Virus record (IMG/VR): IMGVR_UViG_3300025652_000060
Location: 1 to 64,000 of that record
From: a virus
Strand: one strand, 5' to 3'
Length of the DNA: 64,000 bases
Shown: in pieces, positions 15,711 through 22,468 of the stretch
Position numbering within the stretch: the first letter of the stretch is position 1
Layout: each line of letters starts with the position of its first letter
Program-made: the position numbers and the translations under genes
Notes under the pieces: generated by a model
Database searches by the model: none
What the model was told of the DNA's origin: nothing
Seen by the model: only the letters and a program-made list of their open reading frames with translations

Positions 15711-15932
15711 ATGAAAGGAATTTTAGAATTCAGCTTGCCCGTGGATCATAAGGAATATTATAACGCTGTTAATGGTTATAAATATCGGCAACACTTAATA
15801 GATCTAGTGGACGAATTAGAAAAAGAACAAAAACAATGTCATGACACGGAAAAAGGTGAGTGTTTAAGAACAGTATTAAACAATATTTATAATTCCGCCG
15901 CCGCTTTAGACATTAAGATTTTCAGGGACTAA
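15711..15932 (+). CDS. Small phage protein of the MKxxLEFxLP type
   Basis: A 73-residue protein starting MKGILEFSLPVDHKEY, a start pattern I recognise from a common uncharacterised phage family. An upstream ATG at 15642 would add 23 residues, but 15711 has SD AAGGGAAA and fits the family start. The C-terminal part is helical. Function unknown. No unit B counterpart seen. Confidence 0.6.
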   Translation: MKGILEFSLPVDHKEYYNAVNGYKYRQHLIDLVDELEKEQKQCHDTEKGECLRTVLNNIYNSAAALDIKIFRD

Positions 15933-15941
15933 ACTTTAAGA

Positions 15942-16196
15942 GTGAGGAAAATAATTCTGCTCTTATTTTTAGTTACTATAACAAGCCCCTATGATGATAT
16001 TTATTGTTACGAATGCATCAATGCGTATGACATAGGGGAACCTCTAGAATATCAGATTAAAACTTATGGCCCCGAGGACGAAATTAACGAGGTCAGTTTT
16101 TCAACAGAAGAAACAAACCGTTTCATTAATAAGATAGATTCTATTATAAATTATTCCCCTTATGTTTATCAAAACGATCAGGTAATAGACTTTTAG
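15942..16196 (+). CDS. Small secreted protein
   Basis: An 84-residue protein with a GTG start. It begins with a basic N-terminus and hydrophobic stretch (KIILLLFLVTI) followed by CYEC, consistent with a signal peptide and an exported acidic mature part. No family is recognised. It lies between two enzyme genes and is unit A specific, so a host-interaction or exclusion role is possible but unproven. Confidence 0.5.
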   Translation: MRKIILLLFLVTITSPYDDIYCYECINAYDIGEPLEYQIKTYGPEDEINEVSFSTEETNRFINKIDSIINYSPYVYQNDQVIDF

Positions 16197-16220
16197 TTTT
16201 TATTCTCTAAACTTTTCTAT

Positions 16221-16961
16221 ATGGATATATACATAATACCCGATAGACAAGTTAGGCCCGACGTAGAAACTCACTATAACAAAAGCATTGCCCGTCATAT
16301 CGCAGAGGTAAAGCCCGACATTATAATTGATATGGGTGATTTTTACGATATGAAATCTTTAAGTTATTACGATAAGGGCAAAAAGTCCCATGAGGTTTTC
16401 AACTTTATAGAGGACATTGAAATTGGTAACCAAGTAGACGATGAATTTTTCCAATGGTTAAAAGAATTCTGGCCTATATATAAATCGAAAACAAAACGCT
16501 ATAGGTTGGCGGGTAACCATGAGGATAGGATCCGCAAGGCTTTTGATTTTGGTGACTCGAATCTAAGGGAATTGATTAGACGTTTCCGCCCGGATCATAG
16601 CCGGTGGAATAAAGTAATTCCTTTTTTAAAAGTCTTAAAAATCGGCGGGGTTAATTTTTCTCATTACTTCCCTAACGACAATTCCGGAAAACCAATAGGA
16701 ACAGCAAAACAATTATTACAAAAAAGACACGCCTCATGTGTAGCCGGCCATCAACAAGGTTTTGACTACGCTGAACAATTAACTTTTGATAACAAAACAA
16801 TTCACGCCCTAATTGCCGGATCTTGTTACTTACATGACGAGGAATATAAAGGGCCTAATAACCACCACTTTAGGGGGACGGTTATATTAAGGAATGTTAA
16901 AGCGGGAATGTTCGATATTGAACGGCATTCTCTGACTCACTTAATGTCAAAATATAAGTGA
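16221..16961 (+). CDS. Calcineurin-like metallophosphoesterase
   Basis: A 246-residue protein with metallophosphoesterase motifs: IIPDRQV at residue 5, DMGDFYD, RLAGNHEDR, and late histidines in FSHYF and AGHQQGFD. The first motif has Asp without the usual D-x-H histidine, as in some phage members of the family. It is likely a metal-dependent phosphatase or nuclease; the substrate is unknown. The counterpart at 48684 has a canonical PDLH motif. The TGA overlaps the next GTG. Confidence 0.75.
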   Translation: MDIYIIPDRQVRPDVETHYNKSIARHIAEVKPDIIIDMGDFYDMKSLSYYDKGKKSHEVFNFIEDIEIGNQVDDEFFQWLKEFWPIYKSKTKRYRLAGNHEDRIRKAFDFGDSNLRELIRRFRPDHSRWNKVIPFLKVLKIGGVNFSHYFPNDNSGKPIGTAKQLLQKRHASCVAGHQQGFDYAEQLTFDNKTIHALIAGSCYLHDEEYKGPNNHHFRGTVILRNVKAGMFDIERHSLTHLMSKYK

Positions 16962-17146
16962 AATACAACAACAAGCCACAAAAGAAACAACAACCCCGTA
17001 AGGCTAGACGTAGGGAACAGCGCAGGGTATTCAAGAAGCGGTTTAAGGCGTTTTATGACGGCTTACCTGATTCGGATATGGACTATTACGAAAATGGTTT
17101 AGAACATACCCTAGAACCTGACTCCCAACCTAGTGGCGAGGAATAA
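16958..17146 (+). CDS. Small basic protein with acidic tail
   Basis: A 62-residue protein with a GTG start overlapping the phosphoesterase stop. The first half is strongly basic (RKARRREQRRVFKKRFKAF), the second acidic (PDSDMDYYENGLE). Such a split suggests nucleic-acid binding or a small regulator. DNA coding for the basic part is unusually conserved with unit B (49376). Function unknown. Confidence 0.65.
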   Translation: MKYNNKPQKKQQPRKARRREQRRVFKKRFKAFYDGLPDSDMDYYENGLEHTLEPDSQPSGEE

Positions 17147-17332
17147 AGACACTAATTGTAAGTAGACCTTCACGTTAGTAACTTGAAATAATATTTGTGC
17201 AGCATCAAGCTACGACTTCCAAGCCTTTCTTATAGCCCCCGAAACATGGACGTTGACGGGGTTATTCTCCCCGGAGTGGTATTTTTCGGGATTTTCTCAA
17301 ATTTTTCGGGATTATCTCCCAATGGGGAGAAT
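17147..17332. other. Conserved non-coding element between convergent genes
   Basis: A 186-bp space between a rightward gene and the leftward RusA operon, with no ORF. It holds TTGAAATAAT at about 17191, two copies of ATTTTTCGGGATT exactly 20 bp apart (17281 and 17301), and outer arms ATTCTCCCC and GGGGAGAAT flanking the repeats. The same arrangement appears in unit B at 49571-49824. Candidates are a replication origin, a protein-binding array or a small RNA. A simple terminator is less likely because the repeats are direct. Confidence 0.6.
17281..17314. repeat. Two direct repeats with 20-bp period
   Basis: ATTTTTCGGGATT at 17281-17293 and 17301-17313. The 20-bp period places both copies on about the same face of the helix. 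Unit B has the same two repeats with the same period at 49752 and 49772. Confidence 0.75.
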
Positions 17333-17560
17333 TTACTGGACGCCTAGATATTCAGGGTTAATTGCTCTTAACCATTCTTCATTGGTTTTTAATTGATCCT
17401 TTAGGGATATAAGCCTAGAGCGTTCATAACAAAACAAGCCCCGGTCAGAATCAATATAACCTAGCGCCTCAATACCTTTCACGGCCTCGACTACGCGGGA
17501 CTGACATAATTCCTCTAGGTATTCTTTAAATTCTTTAACGGGAATTAACTGCGTTTCCAT
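17333..17560 (-). CDS. Small protein downstream of RusA
   Basis: A 75-residue, mostly helical protein, with VKEFKEYLEELCQSRVVEA, DSDRGLFCYERSR and a C-terminal INPEYLG. It is conserved in unit B (49825; DRGLMPYERG, DPKYTRIQ). It follows RusA by 11 bp in a leftward operon. Function unknown; a partner of the resolvase is possible. Confidence 0.6.
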   Translation of the reverse strand: METQLIPVKEFKEYLEELCQSRVVEAVKGIEALGYIDSDRGLFCYERSRLISLKDQLKTNEEWLRAINPEYLGVQ

Positions 17561-17571
17561 AATGGGTTTTC

Positions 17572-17973
17572 CTAATTGAGTGAATAGAGTTTAATTTCTA
17601 TCCCTGATATTTCTCTATAATATTTAGACGCCGTTAGTGAAATAATTTGTGAGTCGTCAGCGTATGCACCGGGAAAGCCCGGGGAAGGGTTGAGCGCGTC
17701 TAGTAAGTTTTTAGCTAGGTTATCAACGTCACCACTTCTTTTGTTAATCGGGTATTTTGTCTTAATAGTTTTCGGGGGCTTTATAAAGAATACTATTTCA
17801 CAACGTAGGGCGCCCTCTAAAGGGTAGTCTAATTGTCCCCTTGCAATGGCCTGAACAGCTTTTTTGAACGCTACGTCTTTAGGATCCGAATGAGTGGACA
17901 CGTTGTTGCCCCGTCTAGCGAATCGCGGACGGTGTTTAGGTGTTGGATCAATATCTAGATATAAATAAACCAT
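17572..17973 (-). CDS. rusA: RusA-family Holliday junction resolvase
   Basis: A 133-residue protein with RusA features: PTPKHRPRFARRG near the N-terminus, FFIKPPKTIKTKYP, then GDVDNLAKNLLDALN with two catalytic aspartates and YADDSQIISLTASKYY with the third. RusA cuts four-way junctions and resolves recombination or replication intermediates before packaging. It is the first gene of a leftward two-gene operon. Confidence 0.9.
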   Translation of the reverse strand: MVYLYLDIDPTPKHRPRFARRGNNVSTHSDPKDVAFKKAVQAIARGQLDYPLEGALRCEIVFFIKPPKTIKTKYPINKRSGDVDNLAKNLLDALNPSPGFPGAYADDSQIISLTASKYYREISGIEIKLYSLN

Positions 17974-18152
17974 TTATAAATGCTCGCTTAATCGCTTTAA
18001 AATAGCTAGTAAAACAAGTTTCTCGCCTATTTGCTGTAATTTCCAGGACTTGTAATTATTACATGGACGCGGGTTTTGCTTTCATTTTGCGTGGTATCTG
18101 TTAAATTGGTTTTAGAAAACAAGTTAACAACGACTTTAAAAAAGGCAAGAAC
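17974..18152. promoter_or_regulatory. Divergent control region, RusA operon / early genes
   Basis: A 179-bp AT-rich space between leftward RusA and rightward early genes. It contains a 13-bp perfect palindrome at 18051 and a related half-site TGTAAT at about 18035. Promoters in both directions are expected; no single -35/-10 pair stands out. Confidence 0.4.
18051..18063. promoter_or_regulatory. Palindromic operator candidate TGTAATTATTACA
   Basis: A perfect 13-bp palindrome about 90 bp upstream of the first early gene and about 80 bp upstream of RusA, with another TGTAAT half-site 17 bp to the left. The position and dyad symmetry fit a repressor or activator binding site. No repressor gene is recognised in the window. 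Confidence 0.45.
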
Positions 18153-18341
18153 ATGACAACAGCACCATTAGACGCAATTCAAGAACTGGCAAAAAAACTA
18201 ATTGCAGACGCAGACGAATTGAAAGCGGTAAGGGCTTTAGAGGTACACCGTGACCATGAGTTATATTTAGAAAACAGAATTGACCACCTTTTAGTTTCTT
18301 TAGAAGTTTGGAACAAAAAAATGATTAAGGAAGGTGAGTAA
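18153..18341 (+). CDS. Small acidic/helical early protein
   Basis: A 62-residue protein, helical (AIQELAKKLIADADELKAVR) with a second helix ending in KEGE. It is the first gene of a rightward early run; stop and next start are 1 base apart. It may correspond to the 68-residue first gene of unit B's early run (50600), but similarity is weak. Confidence 0.5.
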   Translation: MTTAPLDAIQELAKKLIADADELKAVRALEVHRDHELYLENRIDHLLVSLEVWNKKMIKEGE

Positions 18342-18342
18342 T

Positions 18343-18507
18343 ATGAAAGAAACTTTAAAAATAAAAACACTTAAAGCAGAGTTAAAGAAATACGGTTGGA
18401 CAAAAAATGATTTTAAGGTTGCTAAATATTGTGCAGCTAACGACGTTAAGCATTGGGAAAAAGATTTAAAAATACACCTACTTCAAAAAATTAAAGATAA
18501 TAACTAA
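18343..18507 (+). CDS. 54-residue basic early protein
   Basis: A frame from the ATG in AATATGAAAG, with SD AAGGTGAG just upstream inside the previous gene. It encodes a Lys-rich helical protein (KIKTLKAELKKYGWTKNDFK, then KHWEKDLKIHLLQK). Size and charge suggest nucleic-acid binding. No family is recognised. Confidence 0.5.
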   Translation: MKETLKIKTLKAELKKYGWTKNDFKVAKYCAANDVKHWEKDLKIHLLQKIKDNN

Positions 18508-18533
18508 CCGCCCTACGGGCAATAGGAAGTAAA

Positions 18534-18773
18534 ATGAAAAACACTTACTTAAAAGAATGGCTTATGACGATTGAAGAAACCGGAAGTGATAAGGGCAACA
18601 AAATGTTCTACAAAGCAATTGTGCCTATTGAATATCACGAAGTTATTAATGGCGAGGTTATAAGAAAGACAGAAGTTAGTTTTGGTTTTGGTGATACTAA
18701 ATTAGAAACTATAACTAACTTAATGGTAATTGTAGCAATAGATATTAAGAAATTTTATAGGGGAGTGAAATAA
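18534..18773 (+). CDS. Small early protein, unknown
   Basis: A 79-residue soluble protein with mixed alpha/beta pattern (IVPIEYHEVINGEVIRKTEV and SFGFGDTKLETITNL). SD AGGAAG precedes the ATG; the stop overlaps the next ATG (TAATG). No family is recognised. Confidence 0.5.
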   Translation: MKNTYLKEWLMTIEETGSDKGNKMFYKAIVPIEYHEVINGEVIRKTEVSFGFGDTKLETITNLMVIVAIDIKKFYRGVK

Positions 18774-18922
18774 TGAAAAATTTACTAAACAAGCTTTTTG
18801 ATATTTTATCACTGGTTATCGTAGGGGCTTTTGCTTTTTGTAATATAGTGGCGGGCGTATATCTATGCATCATTTTACCGGTGCATATAACAATTAGATT
18901 AATCGGTTACATATTTAATTAA
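18773..18922 (+). CDS. 49-residue membrane protein
   Basis: Starts in the TAATG overlap. It is hydrophobic over almost its whole length (ILSLVIVGAFAFCNIVAGVY and CIILPVHITIRLIG), which suggests one or two membrane helices. It precedes another membrane protein gene. Role unknown; early membrane proteins in phages often alter host physiology or block superinfection. Confidence 0.5.
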   Translation: MKNLLNKLFDILSLVIVGAFAFCNIVAGVYLCIILPVHITIRLIGYIFN

Positions 18923-18966
18923 CATTAATGAGAAATAACTAACGGCCCTCGGGCAAAGGATAAATT

Positions 18967-19308
18967 ATGTTTGGATTAGGATTTTTAGATTTTATGGTTT
19001 TAGCATCAATAGGGCTTTTAATTTCTGCCGGTGCAATTTTTGTTAACAATCTTGATAAAAGAAAAAAGGAAATGGAACGGTTTAGGTTAATGCCGACGGA
19101 TCAATTACAGTTAGAAATTTCACGCTTAGAAAGAAAGATTGATAAGAGAGAAACAAACCATATTTTACATTTTTTAGTTTCCTGTTTCACTATATCATTA
19201 TGGTTAATCCCATGGGTTCTTATCTCAATGAATAATGCAGAGTACAGAAAACAGTATGAAAAATTAATTTCAGTGGCGCTAGATTCAAGATCTAACGGGG
19301 TAGCATAA
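18967..19308 (+). CDS. Membrane protein with two helices and a coiled-coil loop
   Basis: A 113-residue protein with hydrophobic segments at residues about 6-25 (LDFMVLASIGLLISAGAIFV) and 67-88 (FLVSCFTISLWLIPWVLI), separated by a charged heptad-like stretch. SD AAAGGA precedes the ATG. It overlaps the next start by 1 bp. No family is recognised and no unit B counterpart is seen. Confidence 0.55.
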   Translation: MFGLGFLDFMVLASIGLLISAGAIFVNNLDKRKKEMERFRLMPTDQLQLEISRLERKIDKRETNHILHFLVSCFTISLWLIPWVLISMNNAEYRKQYEKLISVALDSRSNGVA

Positions 19309-19505
19309 TGAAAAAGAAAGTTTATAAAACACCTACTGACCGTTATAGATTCGGCGGGACAATGGGAAAGGTTGAAAAAATAGTTGTAACTAAATTAGGC
19401 GGGCCTACAAAAACCCTAGCTTTCTTGGTTAGTTTCTATCTGAAATATAAGTATTTAGCAGACGAGGAAGAACAGAAAATTAAACAACAGCTTAAAAGGC
19501 TATAA
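19308..19505 (+). CDS. Small ribbon-helix-helix-like protein
   Basis: A 65-residue basic protein: KKVEKIVVTKLGG-like strand (actual GKVEKIVVTKLGGPTKTLAF) followed by two helices ending QQLKRL. The strand-helix-helix pattern resembles ribbon-helix-helix DNA-binding proteins and matches in layout the 79-residue unit B protein at 51484. It may be a small transcription regulator; this is inference. Confidence 0.45.
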   Translation: MKKKVYKTPTDRYRFGGTMGKVEKIVVTKLGGPTKTLAFLVSFYLKYKYLADEEEQKIKQQLKRL

Positions 19506-19526
19506 CAAAAAAGGAAGGATAAAATT

Positions 19527-19757
19527 ATGTCAAAACTAAGAACTAGAAAACAGATGCGTGACGCTTTAACAGAGGCGCAAGATGATATGAGACACATTAT
19601 AGAAGGCTTAGAAAATGCCATCGAGGAATTGATTGATCTTGAAGTGGACGCTTTTGAAATTGAAAAGAAAATGGACATTCTAGAAAGTATTAACAGCACT
19701 AAAAAGTTTATCAGAAAAGTTGATCTTGAAGAAACTCAAAACGACTACGGTTATTAA
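19527..19757 (+). CDS. Small acidic helical protein
   Basis: A 76-residue protein with long amphipathic helices (RKQMRDALTEAQDDMRHIIE, IEKKMDILESINSTKKFI). The unit B protein at 51261 has the same length and layout (DDLKQIILDILDLD, QKIEVMEQVSRTLR), so they are probably homologues. Function unknown. Confidence 0.55.
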   Translation: MSKLRTRKQMRDALTEAQDDMRHIIEGLENAIEELIDLEVDAFEIEKKMDILESINSTKKFIRKVDLEETQNDYGY

Positions 19758-19890
19758 TGCGTAAGTTAGGCGTAAGGGCGTGGCGTCGTGACACGTTAAA
19801 TTAGTTAGATTATTTTTATATTCTGAATTTAGCAATTCACTTAAAAAATTATCAATCTGTTTTGCCCTTCCTTGAGTAACACAGTTAAAT

Positions 19891-19933
19891 CTTACCCCCG
19901 GTTCTTGCTAAATTCACGGGGGTAAGGTTTTTT
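19891..19933 (+). terminator. Rho-independent terminator
   Basis: CTTACCCCCG (19891-19900) and CGGGGGTAAG (19917-19926) form a perfect 10-bp stem, followed by G and six T. This is the strongest terminator in unit A. It separates the small early genes from the replication block. Confidence 0.85.
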
Positions 19934-19948
19934 ATAATGGAGTAGGTT

Positions 19949-20245
19949 ATGTTTAATTTTACAGGCGCGCAGGGCCTAGAGCTAATGAAAAGATTGACAG
20001 AAAAATCATGGTTCATTGGTGTTGGCGGAAAATATCCGAACGCTAATGACATAAGAGAATTAGCGGATCTTATTAACGACATAGCTAATGAAAAACCACC
20101 TATGACAGAGGCAGAATTAATTGCCTACAATGAAGGTTTAGAACGTGGTAAGGCAATGGGCGCAATGGCGGCTAATAGAGAAATTCTAGAGGCCTTTCAC
20201 CATGGGCGCATCAATGGAAAATTCTTTTCAGAGTTAGGCGAATAA
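19949..20245 (+). CDS. Small protein preceding the replication genes
   Basis: A 98-residue protein with a central helix pattern AYNEGLERGKAMGAMAANRE. The 66-residue unit B protein (51723) has a similar AYQAGYDAGRLIG segment, so they may be distant homologues. The stop is directly followed by the replication-initiator ATG. Unknown function. Confidence 0.5.
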   Translation: MFNFTGAQGLELMKRLTEKSWFIGVGGKYPNANDIRELADLINDIANEKPPMTEAELIAYNEGLERGKAMGAMAANREILEAFHHGRINGKFFSELGE

Positions 20246-20935
20246 ATGAAATATTTTAAGCATTATTCAGACGTAAGAAATAGCGAATCTATAGCGAATC
20301 TTTTAGAGGAATTAGGCCTAGAAGGTTATGCGCGTTACTGGATTTTACTAGAACTTTTAGCAGAATTATATGACGGAACAAGCACGAAATTCAAAATTCA
20401 CAAACGAACTTTACGCACGGCGCTCCGGTTTAGATCCGGCTTGCAAGCGGATAGCTACGCCGTTGCAATCGGGTTGCAACCGGGTTACACGGTTGTTGTA
20501 ACCGAAACACATTATTTTATAGACGCAGCTATATTGTCGGAATTACAGAGTAGGGACTATAAAAAAGCGCGCTCTGACCGCGCAACAACCGCGCCTAAGA
20601 ATAAGAATAAGAATAAGAATAAGAGTATATGTAAAACACCGATTAAAAATGATTTTCAGGATCTTAATTTAAGCGACGCAGCAAAAGAATGGACTAAAAA
20701 AATAGGGCAACGCACAACAAAAAAGATGATTGATAAATATAAACCTGATTTTATTTTAGAAGAAATTTTAGAGGCGTACGAATGGACGCTAGACAACCCG
20801 GACAAGAAACGGCCTAACGTTGGGGGGTTTTTAAGTAATTGGTTTAAAAACTCTAAAAACCCTGACAAGCTTATTGTTGACCCGAATAGTCGGATAGACG
20901 CAGAGTTAATTGAAATGCTTACGGGGAAAAAATGA
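20246..20935 (+). CDS. Replication initiator-like protein
   Basis: A 229-residue protein. The N-terminal 100 residues (MKYFKHYSDVRNSESIANLL, YARYWILLELLAELYDG) resemble the helix-turn-helix domain of phage replication proteins related to the Lin1244/Lin1753 type. A flexible Asn-Lys repeat linker is at about residues 117-126, and the C-terminal domain (AYEWTLDNPDKK, VGGFLSNWFKNS) is of the type that loads helicase. It lies immediately before the helicase gene, overlapping it by 4 bp, so an initiator/loader role is likely. Confidence 0.7.
   Translation: MKYFKHYSDVRNSESIANLLEELGLEGYARYWILLELLAELYDGTSTKFKIHKRTLRTALRFRSGLQADSYAVAIGLQPGYTVVVTETHYFIDAAILSELQSRDYKKARSDRATTAPKNKNKNKNKSICKTPIKNDFQDLNLSDAAKEWTKKIGQRTTKKMIDKYKPDFILEEILEAYEWTLDNPDKKRPNVGGFLSNWFKNSKNPDKLIVDPNSRIDAELIEMLTGKK
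20597..20626 (+). repeat. Hexanucleotide tandem repeat in the initiator linker
   Basis: Four perfect AAGAAT units plus one AAGAGT unit, encoding Lys-Asn repeats between the two domains of the initiator. The unit length of 6 keeps the frame if copies are gained or lost. Unit B has a different hexamer (GAGAAA) in the same linker. Confidence 0.8.
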
Positions 20936-21732
20936 AAAACATCGGGGACATAACACCGCAAGAAATTCAAGCTAGAATTGCAGAGACGAGGAAAATTTAT
21001 TTCAGATCTAATTTTTCTTTTTTGAATATTCATAACGGGTTCCGTCCCGGTAACCTTCACGTTCTTATGGGAACTGCCGGATCCGGTAAGTCGACTTTCA
21101 TAAGATCTGTTCTAGGGGACTGTTTAGAATCTAACTCAATGCTTACGGCCCTAGCGTGGCAGAGTGAGGAAAGCACAACAGAATTACAAGTCAGTATGTT
21201 AACGCAAGGGCATAGCAGAGAAACACTTTCAAGATTGAACGCCATAAGCGAGCTAGATAACCCTGACAAAAGCGTTGACGATATTCTAGAAAGCGCCCTA
21301 GTTATAGGCGCCAAGCTTATTGTATTCGATAATATTACTACGTCCCGGTTTTACATGGACAAGAAAATCGAAACATCAAGCGCATTGATAACAAAACTTA
21401 AAACATTCGCGGCAGAGTATGAAATTGCAATTGTTCTAATTGCTCACACGAAAAAAGATATTCACGATAATTACGGGAAACTAATCACAGAGGCAGACAT
21501 ACGCGGCGGCAGTTCGGTTGTTAATATGGCACATTTTTTCTATGTGCTGCAAAAATTTCAATTAGGTTCTGAATTTTATCCGACGTTGAGAATTATAAAA
21601 CATCGAGGTCAGGAAACGGATCACAAATTGTTTTATTTACAATACGAATCTAAGACAATGTCATACACGCTAGACAGACAAATTGATTTTGAAGCTTTCA
21701 AGGAAAAATTTAACTCAAGGAACAAATTATGA
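20932..21732 (+). CDS. RecA-fold replicative helicase (DnaB/RepA type)
   Basis: A 266-residue RecA-like ATPase. Walker A GTAGSGKST at residues 47-55 follows GFRPGNLHVLM; Walker B is LIVFDN, followed by a conserved TTSR and later VLIAHTKKD and a DIRGGSSVVNMAH segment, as in the DnaB C-terminal and RepA families. It has no N-terminal DnaB domain, so it is a short helicase, likely a hexamer loaded by the upstream initiator. Confidence 0.8.
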   Translation: MKNIGDITPQEIQARIAETRKIYFRSNFSFLNIHNGFRPGNLHVLMGTAGSGKSTFIRSVLGDCLESNSMLTALAWQSEESTTELQVSMLTQGHSRETLSRLNAISELDNPDKSVDDILESALVIGAKLIVFDNITTSRFYMDKKIETSSALITKLKTFAAEYEIAIVLIAHTKKDIHDNYGKLITEADIRGGSSVVNMAHFFYVLQKFQLGSEFYPTLRIIKHRGQETDHKLFYLQYESKTMSYTLDRQIDFEAFKEKFNSRNKL

Positions 21733-22145
21733 TTGATAAACTTTACTTATATTTTATCAAGACAAAATACTTAACCACCACCCCGGCAGACGTTGAGAAA
21801 CTCAAGGAATTGAATGACAAGGTCAATGCGGTTGGGGCTAACGGCGGAATGTTAGGCGATAGCATTAAGGACGTAATTGAGACGAAATTATTAGGCGGTA
21901 TTCTCAATCCGGACAAGCGTAAAGCTGACAAATTTATTCTATCGACAAAATCAATTATGGACGCATTTATTGAATCTGAATTGAGTTACGAATCAAAAAT
22001 GAACAGACTTGCACCGGGATCTGGGGAAGTTACAACCGGGACGCTAGAGCACTTGAGCAAAAGCGTTGATGCAATTCGTCAGGATATTTTAAAAAACATG
22101 ACGCCGGACGGCAGAAAAAAGGCTAACGCGTTAGGTTTAGTGTAG
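21729..22145 (+). CDS. Helicase-linked helical protein
   Basis: A 138-residue helical protein overlapping the helicase stop. Conserved with unit B (53968) at the LGGILNPDKRKAD region (LGAILPPDHRRVN in B) and at the C-terminus (IRQDILKNMTPDGRKKANALGL). No named family is recognised. Strict linkage to the helicase in both units suggests a replication partner. Confidence 0.6.
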   Translation: MIDKLYLYFIKTKYLTTTPADVEKLKELNDKVNAVGANGGMLGDSIKDVIETKLLGGILNPDKRKADKFILSTKSIMDAFIESELSYESKMNRLAPGSGEVTTGTLEHLSKSVDAIRQDILKNMTPDGRKKANALGLV

Positions 22146-22248
22146 CGCGTTGGTAGGTTAATGGGAATTAAAAGTAAGGCATACAAATTAACATAGCTCT
22201 TAGAGCGCCTTAAACAATTCCAGGATCCACTTAAACCATGTAGCGCGT
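22141..22248. repeat. Spaced direct repeat TGTAGCGCGT
   Basis: TGTAGCGCGT occurs at 22141-22150 (spanning the stop of the helicase-linked gene) and at 22239-22248. Between them is a short space without a convincing ORF. This covers most of the 158-bp non-coding stretch before 22304. Confidence 0.5.
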
Positions 22249-22303
22249 ATGTTTAGTTATGTAGCAAAAAATAAAGCTTAGAAACGAAATTAGAGGTTCA
22301 AAA

Positions 22304-22468
22304 ATGTTAGGGAAATTACGGTATTTAATCGGGCATGGAAAGGCAGCGGCGTCTTATCCTTATAGTGGTCGTTTTATATTTTGGTTAAAATTGCCCCGAG
22401 CAATACTATTTGAATTGATATTAACAGTTAAATTTTACCTAAAGGGAAGGGGACAAAATGAATCTTAA
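22304..22468 (+). CDS. 54-residue membrane-associated protein
   Basis: A frame with SD TAGAGG seven bases before the ATG. It has a basic N-terminus and one hydrophobic segment (FIFWLKLPRAILFELILTV), then a short basic tail. It overlaps the next gene by 11 bp. No counterpart found in unit B. Confidence 0.5.
   Translation: MLGKLRYLIGHGKAAASYPYSGRFIFWLKLPRAILFELILTVKFYLKGRGQNES

Noticed and set aside
16221-16961. Loss of function in the unit A phosphoesterase because the first motif lacks His (PDRQ)
   Set aside because: Phage members of this family often have PDxQ at this place, and the other motifs are intact, so this is likely a subgroup trait.
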